From an uncultured Brevibacterium sp. (GTDB lineage: Bacteria > Actinomycetota > Actinomycetes > Actinomycetales > Brevibacteriaceae): DNA of 7,191 bases. The stretch covers positions 1 through 7,191 of the forward strand of contig CABTZC010000103.1 in the NCBI GenBank assembly GCA_902489185.1, given 5' to 3'. The translations under genes were made by a program, and so were the position numbers. This document shows positions 1 to 6,462 of the stretch, one piece after another. How positions within the stretch are numbered: position 1 is the stretch's first letter; every line of letters starts with the position of its first letter. Under the pieces are notes generated by a model that worked only from the letters and a program-made list of their open reading frames with translations, was not told the DNA's origin and ran no database searches.

Positions 1-2635
1 AGCGTTTGCGGAAATTGTTGACCAGAACGGTGCACACAACTCAATGGCGGGCCCATTCGTGCGCACCGCAACCTACCCCGTGTACCAAAACGTGCCTAAG
101 GGCGTAGACCCTGCAGACGAAACCGTAGCTGAAATCTCAAGTGTCAGCGGTGACGGCAACACCATGATCTACACCGATGCTGCGGGGAAGCGCATCGGAT
201 TCCTCGACATTTCCGACCCGGCTAACCCTAAGGGCAAAGGCAGCCTCGACCTCGCAACCTTGGGCAACGCGGACGACCAACCCACCTCGGTCGCGGTAGC
301 TGGTAACTACGTGCTGGTCGTCATCGACGAAACCGGCGGAAACTTCACCGAACCAAAGGGTCGTGTGGACGTCATCAAACTCTCCGACCACTCCCGTGTG
401 GCATCGATTGACCTCAAGGGACAGCCTGACTCCATCGCCATCAGTGAAGACGGTAAGCACGCCGCTATCGCAATGGAGAACCAGCGTGACGAGGAAAATG
501 AAGAAGTCGACGGCGGTCTTCCACAGCTCCCAGGCGGATTCGTTCAGACGCTGAGGCTGGACGGCGACCCAAGCTCGTGGGCAGCTACACCTGTCATGTT
601 CAACGACGAGGACGGTAAGCCACTCCCAATCGTCGAAAAGGCCGGCCTGGACACCCCAGAAGACCTGGAGCCCGAATACGTCTCGTTCAACTCGGGCACA
701 AAGGTGGCAGTGACCCTTCAGGAAAACAACGGGATCGCGATCCTGGATGCTGCAACCGGTGAAATCGAGTCAGTATTCAGCGCCGGCGACGCCACCGCCA
801 AGGGTGTCGACGCAACCAAAGACGGACTGATCAAAGCAAAAGACTCCATCACCGGGCCACGCGAACCTGACGCAATCGGATGGATCGACGACTCGCACAT
901 CGCCACGGCAAACGAAGGTGACTGGAAGGGTGGAACCCGCGGGTGGACCGTGTTCGACACCGAGGGCAACACCGTGTGGGACGCTGGAAACTCGCTGTCT
1001 GAAATTGCGATCCAGCATGGTCTGCACAACGAAAAGCGCGCAGAAAAGAAGGGGCCAGAGCCTGAAGGCATTGCACTGGCGACCATGAACGGTAAGCGCT
1101 ACGCGTTCGTCGGTTCGGAACGCTCCAACTTTGTCGCTGTGTACGACGTTGACACTCCAGCTAAGCCAAAGTTCGTACAGCTGCTCTTCACCACCAACGG
1201 GCCAGAAGGCATCCTGCCTATCCCAGAACGCAACATGCTCGCCGTGTCCTCGGAAGTCGACGAAGCTGACAACGCTGTGCGCTCCTCTGTAGGCATCTAC
1301 CAGATGGACGGCAACCAGCCGGAAGTTCCGCAGCCGTCCATCGTGTCGGACAAGGCGGAAGGCCAGTACATCGGCTGGACCGCATTGGGTGCCTTGACCG
1401 CAGACCAGAAGGACACAACGAAACTCTTTGCCGCCTCGGACTCCGCGCTGTCACACGGGCAGGTCTACACCGTTGACGCTTCCCAGACCCCAGCGCGCAT
1501 TACCGAAGCCCGTACGGTGATGGACCAGGGCAAGCCGGCTGAAGGCTTGGACATCGAAGGCCTGGCAACCCGCAAGGACGGCGGATTCTGGCTGGCCTCA
1601 GAAGGCAAGACCGGCGCTGAAAACGCGCTGATCCGCACCGACGACAAGCTCAACATCGAAGAGCGTGTGTCGCTACCGGAAGAAATCTCAAAGCACATCG
1701 GCAAATGGGGTCTGGAAGGCGTGGACAGCCACGTCAACGCGGCTGGCGAAGAAGAAGTGTTCTTCGCAGTGCAGCGTCCGCTGTGGGAAGACCCAGAAGC
1801 GGATGACCGCAAGGCGCTCGAAGGTGAAAACACCACGCGGATTGGTAAGTACAACGTCAAGACCAAGGAGTTCGACTGGTTCAGCTACGAACTCGAAGGC
1901 ACTGACACCAAGGGCGACTGGATGGGGCTGTCCGAGATCACCGTGATCGACGACAAGACCGTGGCAGTTATTGAACGCGACAAGCTCAACGGACCAAACG
2001 CCAAGGTCAAGCGCGTTGTCAAGGTGACGCTGCCAGACGTCCCTGACGCAGACGCCGGCGGAGTCCCGCCAGCCCAGCCGGTCACCAAGGCTGACGCTGT
2101 TGACGTGCTCCCATACCTCAAGGCTACAAACGGTTGGACGCAGGAAAAGCTCGAAGGGTTCACCATCGCAGCTGACGGACAGGCCTACGCTGTGACTGAC
2201 AACGACGGCCTGGACGACGCGACCGGTGAAACCGTGTTCTTGCGCCTGGGCAAGATTTTTGACGCCGAGGAGCCTCCCGCAGAAGAGCCTACCGACGAAC
2301 CTTCCGACGCACCTTCGGAAGCTCCAGGCGAAGAACCGGGCGAGGACCCATCTGAGGAGCCGGGCGACGACGCGACTGACCGCCCATCTGAAACCCCGGG
2401 TGAAGCACCGGGCGAGGACGCACCGGGCAAGCCTGCACCAACGGATGACCCTTCGGAAGCTCCTGCCCAGCCGGGTGACGGTTCGGACGATGACTCCACC
2501 TCGGGCCAGGGAGATAACAATGACGGCAAGCCACTTCCACGCACGGGTGTGAGCGTGGCTGTGAGCCTGGGACTTGCCGCCCTCCTGGTAGGAGTTGGTG
2601 GGGCCGCAGTGCTCCTGGCGCGTCGCAAGAAGTAA
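1..2635 (+). CDS. LPXTG-anchored choice-of-anchor I / phytase-like (esterase-like) surface protein, 5' partial
   Basis: The frame is open from the left edge (first full codon at 2) to TAA at 2633. The ATG at 44 is probably internal: it has no ribosome binding site, and the protein it would start lacks a signal peptide, which a sortase substrate needs. In-window length is 877 codons. Roughly 150-1320 resembles the choice-of-anchor I beta-propeller: FLDISDPANP near 203, LQENNGIAILD near 715, DAIGWIDDSHIATANEGD near 871, GPEGILPIPERNMLAVSSEVD near 1201. About 1360-2260 resembles the esterase-like phytase domain: GLDIEGLATRKDGGFWLASEG near 1546, KWGLEGVD near 1705, GDWMGLSEI near 1915. An acidic stalk and a cell-wall sorting signal follow. 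By family, the protein should be secreted and linked to peptidoglycan. A phosphoesterase role is only an inference from the domain name, because members are poorly characterised and I cannot point to catalytic residues. Codon use is strongly biased: Asn is almost always AAC, Lys mostly AAG, and I saw no TTA. This hints at high expression. A terminator follows directly. Confidence 0.9.
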   Translation, partial: AFAEIVDQNGAHNSMAGPFVRTATYPVYQNVPKGVDPADETVAEISSVSGDGNTMIYTDAAGKRIGFLDISDPANPKGKGSLDLATLGNADDQPTSVAVAGNYVLVVIDETGGNFTEPKGRVDVIKLSDHSRVASIDLKGQPDSIAISEDGKHAAIAMENQRDEENEEVDGGLPQLPGGFVQTLRLDGDPSSWAATPVMFNDEDGKPLPIVEKAGLDTPEDLEPEYVSFNSGTKVAVTLQENNGIAILDAATGEIESVFSAGDATAKGVDATKDGLIKAKDSITGPREPDAIGWIDDSHIATANEGDWKGGTRGWTVFDTEGNTVWDAGNSLSEIAIQHGLHNEKRAEKKGPEPEGIALATMNGKRYAFVGSERSNFVAVYDVDTPAKPKFVQLLFTTNGPEGILPIPERNMLAVSSEVDEADNAVRSSVGIYQMDGNQPEVPQPSIVSDKAEGQYIGWTALGALTADQKDTTKLFAASDSALSHGQVYTVDASQTPARITEARTVMDQGKPAEGLDIEGLATRKDGGFWLASEGKTGAENALIRTDDKLNIEERVSLPEEISKHIGKWGLEGVDSHVNAAGEEEVFFAVQRPLWEDPEADDRKALEGENTTRIGKYNVKTKEFDWFSYELEGTDTKGDWMGLSEITVIDDKTVAVIERDKLNGPNAKVKRVVKVTLPDVPDADAGGVPPAQPVTKADAVDVLPYLKATNGWTQEKLEGFTIAADGQAYAVTDNDGLDDATGETVFLRLGKIFDAEEPPAEEPTDEPSDAPSEAPGEEPGEDPSEEPGDDATDRPSETPGEAPGEDAPGKPAPTDDPSEAPAQPGDGSDDDSTSGQGDNNDGKPLPRTGVSVAVSLGLAALLVGVGGAAVLLARRKK
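2267..2530 (+). repeat. Low-complexity Pro/Glu/Asp-rich stalk with degenerate PSEAPGE-type repeats
   Basis: About 88 codons between the last folded domain and the sorting signal are almost entirely Pro, Glu, Asp, Ala, Gly, Ser and Thr. They contain recurring units such as PSEAPGE, EEPGED and PSETPGEAPGE, then a Gly/Asp/Asn-rich tail. At DNA level the 14-mer ccttcggaagctcc occurs exactly twice, at 2312-2325 and 2450-2463. Such stalks are typical of wall-anchored proteins and hold the enzyme domains away from the cell wall. This one is unusually acidic. Repeat number could vary by recombination, but the units are degenerate. Confidence 0.8.
2534..2632 (+). other. Sortase cell-wall sorting signal (LPRTG + TM + RRKK)
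   Basis: LPRTG is encoded at 2534-2548. A 24-residue hydrophobic segment follows (2549-2620), then a basic RRKK tail at 2621-2632 and the stop codon. This tripartite arrangement is the standard substrate signal for a class A/E-like housekeeping sortase, which cleaves between Thr and Gly and joins Thr to the peptidoglycan precursor. No sortase gene lies in the window. Confidence 0.95.
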
Positions 2636-2657
2636 GTAGCGCTGGCGTAACGCTTAC

Positions 2658-2700
2658 AGGCCCGCCCCGCACTCGGTTGGTAGTGCGGGGCGGGCCTTTT
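2658..2700 (+). terminator. Rho-independent terminator after the LPXTG protein gene
   Basis: A perfect 16-bp inverted repeat has its left arm at 2658-2673 (aggcccgccccgcact) and its right arm at 2682-2697 (agtgcggggcgggcct). The loop is 8 nt (cggttggt) and the right arm runs into a TTTT tract ending at 2700. It lies 22 bases after the TAA. The stem is very GC-rich, so it should be strong. The T tract is short, as is common in actinobacteria. Confidence 0.93.
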
Positions 2701-2790
2701 GTGCTGGTTGGACGGTGGTGCGGGGCGCCTCTCAGAACGGCCCGAGGTGTACCCGACTGATGACGTGCGTGCCCGTTTGGGAACAGGCGG

Positions 2791-2829
2791 CGGCACCGAT
2801 CGTGGCCGGGGTCGCCATAACCTGAACAC
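2791..2829 (+). promoter_or_regulatory. Putative promoter for a leaderless lipoprotein transcript, with imperfect palindrome
   Basis: No Shine-Dalgarno sequence precedes the ATG at 2830. TAACCT at 2818-2823 fits the actinobacterial TANNNT -10 pattern and lies exactly 6 bases before the ATG, so transcription could begin at the start codon. No convincing -35 box is present. An imperfect palindrome, cggcaccgatcgtggccg (2791-2808, 7 of 9 pairs), covers the -35 position and could be an operator. In this GC-rich spacer it may also be chance. Apart from the terminator, I see nothing else in the 194-bp gap. Confidence 0.4.
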
Positions 2830-4302
2830 ATGAGAGCAAAACTGTGGGCACGAACTCGAACCGTCGCGATTGCCATGAGTGTGTTTCTGGTGGCTTCGGC
2901 AGGGACGGCATGTGACGTGCTGGTGCCCGGGCGTGGTCCTGGGCCCGACCCTGCGCCGCAGGTGCCCACGAGCGCGCCACAGAAGATGACCCGTGAAGAG
3001 TTCTGCGACTTTGCGAAGTCGCAGGATGGTATTAAGAGCGCCGAGGTCAAAGATGGCTACATTCGTATTGAGGTCGACGGTAAGGCTTCGCCGGGGGAGC
3101 TTTCGGCAACCATGGACAAGCTTTCGGACAAGTACCGAATGGCCCGTTTTGGGGGCGGTGGTGCGGATCTGCTGATTGTGAGTGGCGTGTTTGAAGCTGA
3201 GCTGAAGCACGTTGACCCATCGGCGTCGCCGTCTATTCCACGCGATACTTTTCCCTCATTCGATGTGGTGCATCAGCTTGCGGGGCACAAACACATCACG
3301 AGTGGCAAGATCCAAGGAAAACGCGTGTATGCCACTGTGGATAAGGATCCATTCGACTGGATGCGCACAGAAGCAAAAGATGTCGACGGCGTTTTCACCG
3401 CGACAAATGGGGAGAAAAAACTTGCGAAAATCACCACTGTCGCGATGAACCCGCATGACCCGGCTCAGCAACGCCTCGCAGACGCGATTCACACGGAGGT
3501 CAAAAGTAACAACGGGAAGCTACAGCAGCTAGAGGTGGGCTTCCTGCCCGAGACCAGTTCCGATAATGTCTCCGTACAAGCGAGCTTTCCGGACGCGCAA
3601 GCGGTGGACAAAGTGAGCGGGGTGTTCGCGAAGGACCACAAGGACGTGTCAACCAGTTTTTCTACTGCGGGCCTCCGGATCAGTCAAAGTGCTGAAGGCT
3701 CGTTGCCTCGTCACCACAAACAGATCGACCCCGAACGTACGTTGAGTCTGTACCGCCAGTTGAAGGGAAAGAGCATCAACGTGGAGAAAGTCGGGCTGTC
3801 AGAGGCGAGGTTTGAAGTTACTCTGGAAACGTCGCAACAGATAAGAACAACACTTTCGGAAGTGAGTGGACTTCCAGCTGGCGTGGGCTCCGTGTCTGTG
3901 CGTCACAAAGATCAGAGGGCTCACGGGAACACGTATCTGAACCGCGACGAATGGGATGAGTACGAATCCGTTGTTTCGCGCATGTGGGATGCCGGGTTTC
4001 ACGACTTTTCACTGTCTGCGCGAAGCCAGCAGAATGCGAAGTTCAGCGTGGACTTCGAGCCGCCAGTGGGCGGGCCGGCCTTGAGGCCGAGTCACGCGCG
4101 TGCCGGTATTCAAGCTCTGCGCGCAAGCGGGTACGACGGGGTTGCCAGTATTACAGTGAATGAGGGTAACTACTTGAACTTTGTATCTACCGTGTGTGGC
4201 AAAGCGAAGAAAGCGCGGAACGCGCTCAGTGGCGCGCCATCCAAACCTGACGGTGCTGAACGCGCGTTCATTGACGAATGGAATCGCACGGCTACGTGCT
4301 AG
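2830..4302 (+). CDS. Predicted multi-module lipoprotein, function unknown
   Basis: This gene encodes a 490-residue protein that I do not recognise. The N-terminus has a basic region (MRAKLWARTRT), a hydrophobic stretch (residues 12-24) and AGTAC with Cys28, followed by a Pro/Gly-rich linker to about residue 50. This suggests a lipoprotein on the outer face of the membrane. Gly at -3 makes the lipobox imperfect, so a cleaved, soluble secreted protein is the alternative. The remainder reads as about five degenerate alpha/beta modules starting near residues 53, 143, 212, 302 and 375. In each, a helix is followed by paired strands (for example SAEVKDGYIRIEVDG, NVEKVGLSEARFEVTLE, DFSLSARSQQNAKFSVDFE), a second helix and more strands. 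Other Cys are C59, C456 and the C-terminal residue C490; C456 and C490 could pair. The ATG at 2830 is chosen because it gives a complete signal peptide. The ABC transporter genes begin 58 bp downstream with no terminator between, so it may serve as an external partner of that transporter; this is inference. Confidence 0.88.
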   Translation: MRAKLWARTRTVAIAMSVFLVASAGTACDVLVPGRGPGPDPAPQVPTSAPQKMTREEFCDFAKSQDGIKSAEVKDGYIRIEVDGKASPGELSATMDKLSDKYRMARFGGGGADLLIVSGVFEAELKHVDPSASPSIPRDTFPSFDVVHQLAGHKHITSGKIQGKRVYATVDKDPFDWMRTEAKDVDGVFTATNGEKKLAKITTVAMNPHDPAQQRLADAIHTEVKSNNGKLQQLEVGFLPETSSDNVSVQASFPDAQAVDKVSGVFAKDHKDVSTSFSTAGLRISQSAEGSLPRHHKQIDPERTLSLYRQLKGKSINVEKVGLSEARFEVTLETSQQIRTTLSEVSGLPAGVGSVSVRHKDQRAHGNTYLNRDEWDEYESVVSRMWDAGFHDFSLSARSQQNAKFSVDFEPPVGGPALRPSHARAGIQALRASGYDGVASITVNEGNYLNFVSTVCGKAKKARNALSGAPSKPDGAERAFIDEWNRTATC

Positions 4303-4311
4303 TTGCCCGAG

Positions 4312-4381
4312 GTGGTTCCAAGTGGGTCTGGGTTTAAGTTGCGCGACCTTTTTCCTTCGTATGTCGGTGTATTCTTTTCCT
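4312..4381 (+). promoter_or_regulatory. Possible internal promoter(s) before the ABC operon
   Basis: The 58-bp gap after the lipoprotein stop has no stem-loop terminator and no Shine-Dalgarno sequence. TAAGTT at 4335-4340 could be a -10 serving the ATG at 4361. TATTCT at 4370-4375 lies exactly 6 bases before an in-frame GTG at 4382, which would allow a leaderless transcript with a shorter protein. Neither has a convincing -35. Read-through from the lipoprotein gene is equally possible. Confidence 0.25.
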
Positions 4382-5158
4382 GTGGTGGCTGTTGGCATTG
4401 AAGGACTGTCATTTTCGCGGTCGCGTTCACGTGAGGTCTTCGTAAACTTCTCCGCTCGCTTCGAACCAGGAAAAACACTGTTGTTGGGTCCGAACGGTGC
4501 CGGGAAGACCACGCTCATTGAAATTCTCGCGACCGTGCTGCGTGCCCCGCGAGGTGACGTTTCGCTTGTTTCGTCCAAAGGGTTGATAAGCATTAAAAGC
4601 GATCTGCGTCGCTATCGGCAGGCTGTTGCGTGGATGCCTCAGCACTTTTCGCCGGTCCGGGGGCTCACCGTTGAAGAACACGTTCAGTATGTCGCTTGGT
4701 TGCACGGTGCGAAGAGTCAAGAAACGAAGCCCCGTGCAACGCATGCATGTGATCTCGTTGGTTTAGAAGGGATGAAAACTGCACCTGTGACCGCTCTGTC
4801 AGGTGGTCAGAAACAACGGCTGGGTCTCGCTGGCGTCCTGGCCACTGGTGCAGACGTTCTTTTACTCGATGAACCAACTGTCGCTTTGGATCCGGCCAGT
4901 CGCGAACGATTCATGGAAATACTGCGCGAGCTACCCGAAGATAAAACAGTCATTCTTTCAACGCACCAAACTGACGACGTTGCGCAAACTTTTGATCATG
5001 TAGCGGTGTTGCAGTCAGGCAACTTGCAGTTTCAGGGAAGCATGCACGAATTTCTTCAGCGTGGTCGCGTTGCCTCCGCACCTGAGTTGACGGTGACGAA
5101 TGCTCACGCCGAAGACATTGGCCGGTCGTATGCGGCCATCATCCAGAGGGAACTCTAG
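4361..5158 (+). CDS. ABC transporter ATP-binding protein
   Basis: This is a 265-residue nucleotide-binding subunit that hydrolyses ATP on the cytoplasmic side to drive the two membrane proteins encoded next to it. All key motifs are intact: Walker A GPNGAGKTT (residues 43-51), Q-loop Gln94 in WMPQH, signature LSGGQKQR (146-153), Walker B LLLDEP (167-172) with catalytic Glu171, D-loop ALDP (175-178), and the switch His202 in STHQ. The layout, with GLTVEEHVQYVAWLHG after the Q-loop and a short C-terminal tail, fits the ABC-2/drug and bacteriocin exporter group better than importers. The frame stays open upstream into the lipoprotein gene, but that part is not ABC-like. The ATG at 4361 gives a normal N-terminus, and GTG at 4382 or 4385 are possible alternatives. 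TTA leucine codons occur at L135 and L168. The stop TAG shares its last G with the next gene's GTG start, so translation is coupled. The substrate is unknown. Confidence 0.95.
   Translation: MSVYSFPVVAVGIEGLSFSRSRSREVFVNFSARFEPGKTLLLGPNGAGKTTLIEILATVLRAPRGDVSLVSSKGLISIKSDLRRYRQAVAWMPQHFSPVRGLTVEEHVQYVAWLHGAKSQETKPRATHACDLVGLEGMKTAPVTALSGGQKQRLGLAGVLATGADVLLLDEPTVALDPASRERFMEILRELPEDKTVILSTHQTDDVAQTFDHVAVLQSGNLQFQGSMHEFLQRGRVASAPELTVTNAHAEDIGRSYAAIIQREL
5145..5150 (+). promoter_or_regulatory. Ribosome binding site supporting the GTG start at 5158
   Basis: AGAGGG lies inside the end of the ATPase gene, 7 bases before GTG at 5158. It is the clearest Shine-Dalgarno match near any start in the window. 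It supports GTG as the start codon, overlapping the ATPase stop by one base (ctaGtg). Confidence 0.7.
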
Positions 5159-6462
5159 TGCTCAGGCTCAAGCGAAGGCCAGCATGGTGGATTGCTGGGG
5201 TCGCCGCAGCTTTGGCAACCCTTTATCTGTTGGCGTATGCGGACAGGAATTTTCTTGTAGCTAACCGCATAGCGTCCGTGACTACCGGTTCATTTCTTCT
5301 GCTGTTTTCCTGCGCTACCGCTTCCCTGTCAAGTGCGATCGAGGCGGGACGCGAACGCGAAAGCCGAGGCGTTTTCGAGAATTCGCGCCGACCGTTCACC
5401 ACGCAGGTTATAGAAAGAACCTGGCCAGGAGTTCTTTCCGGTGTTCTAGTTCAAGTTGCTGGCGTCGCAATTCTTCTAGTGCTTGCGGGCAGTTCTGACC
5501 GGGGAATCCCGTGGCTTCTCATTGTGGGTCAGGTTCTTGCTGTGGTTATGCACGGAATGTTGGGGTATGCGCTTGGAGTTTGGCTCCGACCAGTCTTAGC
5601 AATTCCACTCAGCGTTGTGGTTCCGTACGTGTGGATTGGGGCAACGTGGTCAATTGACTTTTTTGGAATCCGGTATTTAGCGGGACTGGCGTTTGAAGGA
5701 TGTTGTACTCCCGTCTCGGTATTAGATACCAATGCCGTGGCGGGCTTCATAGTGTTTTCAGCAGTCGCGACCGTAGCGTGCTTTCTCGCGATCAATAGTC
5801 ACCGGTATTCAAGGCAGCGAGACTTTCCGCGCACGTGGGTGCGAGCCTCTGGTTCGGCGCTTGTGCTGATAGTAGGACTTGTTCTGGGCTTGGGCCTGAC
5901 CGCTGGTGTGGGCCCTAACCCAGATAGCCCGCGACCCACAACTGAACTGGTGTGTGACCAGTCCGAGCCACAGGTGTGTTTCTTTCCGGGGCAGTTTTCG
6001 CGAAACGACAACCGTGCGGTGTACGCGAATGTTTTCAGTCAGGCGAATGAGACCGGGCTACCGAAAGTGGTGCGCATCGAATCTACCGCGGACTCCTCAA
6101 TCTTGATGGCTGGTCCAAACGGCGACTGGACGGTGAACGTTGTCGCTCAACCAACGTTTGACGTTTATGACTCTGCGCTGGCAGCGGCAAGTTCTTATGC
6201 TGCGCATGTTGTTAACACCGACTGTTCTGACGACAACGTGCACGCTCAGATGAGTGCGGTGACCGCCTGGTTGTGGGTCAAAGGTTTGCAGGCTTCAGGA
6301 GTTCGCACAGATGTTGAGGATGCAAAGGCAATTCTCGATCCATCCGCTGAAACAACTTTGCAACGACTCTTACAAGCTAACAAGTCAGAGGCAGGTGCGT
6401 GGGTTGCCCGGACTTTTGATTCGGCCACGCGCTGTGAACGTCCAAAGCCATTCGCATCATGA
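5158..6462 (+). CDS. ABC transporter membrane protein with C-terminal extracytoplasmic domain
   Basis: This is a 434-residue membrane protein. Hydrophobic segments lie near residues 10-28, 40-60, 90-110, 118-140, 145-165, 193-212 and 233-252. Basic loops after segments 2 (EAGRERESRG) and 6 (HRYSRQRDFPR) place the N-terminus inside and the 180-residue C-terminal domain outside. That domain has four Cys (C266, C274, C356, C426), enough for two disulfides, and begins with LVCDQSEPQVCFFPGQ. From memory, similar VCxWPE-like signatures occur in uncharacterised ABC-linked membrane proteins of Streptomyces, but I could not verify this. The charged loop between segments 2 and 3 is where ABC-2 permeases contact the ATPase. 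With the ATPase gene overlapping upstream and a second membrane gene overlapping downstream, this is very probably one half of the transporter's membrane domain. A polytopic sensor or protease-like protein is an alternative. TTA codons occur at L147, L174, L189 and near L371. The substrate is unknown. Confidence 0.88.
   Translation: MLRLKRRPAWWIAGVAAALATLYLLAYADRNFLVANRIASVTTGSFLLLFSCATASLSSAIEAGRERESRGVFENSRRPFTTQVIERTWPGVLSGVLVQVAGVAILLVLAGSSDRGIPWLLIVGQVLAVVMHGMLGYALGVWLRPVLAIPLSVVVPYVWIGATWSIDFFGIRYLAGLAFEGCCTPVSVLDTNAVAGFIVFSAVATVACFLAINSHRYSRQRDFPRTWVRASGSALVLIVGLVLGLGLTAGVGPNPDSPRPTTELVCDQSEPQVCFFPGQFSRNDNRAVYANVFSQANETGLPKVVRIESTADSSILMAGPNGDWTVNVVAQPTFDVYDSALAAASSYAAHVVNTDCSDDNVHAQMSAVTAWLWVKGLQASGVRTDVEDAKAILDPSAETTLQRLLQANKSEAGAWVARTFDSATRCERPKPFAS

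Noticed and set aside
44..46. ATG at 44 as the true start of the surface protein
   Set aside because: The frame is open to the window edge, there is no ribosome binding site, and no signal peptide follows although a sorting signal is present.
2312..2463. Exact 14-base direct repeat (2312-2325 and 2450-2463) as a mobile-element or recombination site
   Set aside because: Both copies encode the same PSEAP-type stalk motif and are explained by the low-complexity protein repeat.
2185..3210. 341-codon open frame on the minus strand
   Set aside because: It runs antisense through the acidic stalk, the terminator and the start of the lipoprotein gene. Its product is Arg/Ser/Pro-rich low complexity, as expected opposite Glu/Asp/Pro codons.
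4181..4360. Extended N-terminus (60 residues) of the ATPase from an upstream ATG
   Set aside because: It lies mostly within the lipoprotein gene in another frame, is Arg-rich with no ABC similarity, and the ATG at 4361 gives a normal family N-terminus.
4009..4593. 194-codon minus-strand frame over the start of the ATPase gene
   Set aside because: The stretch VVFPAPFGPNN is the usual antisense shadow of a Walker A region and recurs opposite ABC ATPase genes. It is not a real protein.
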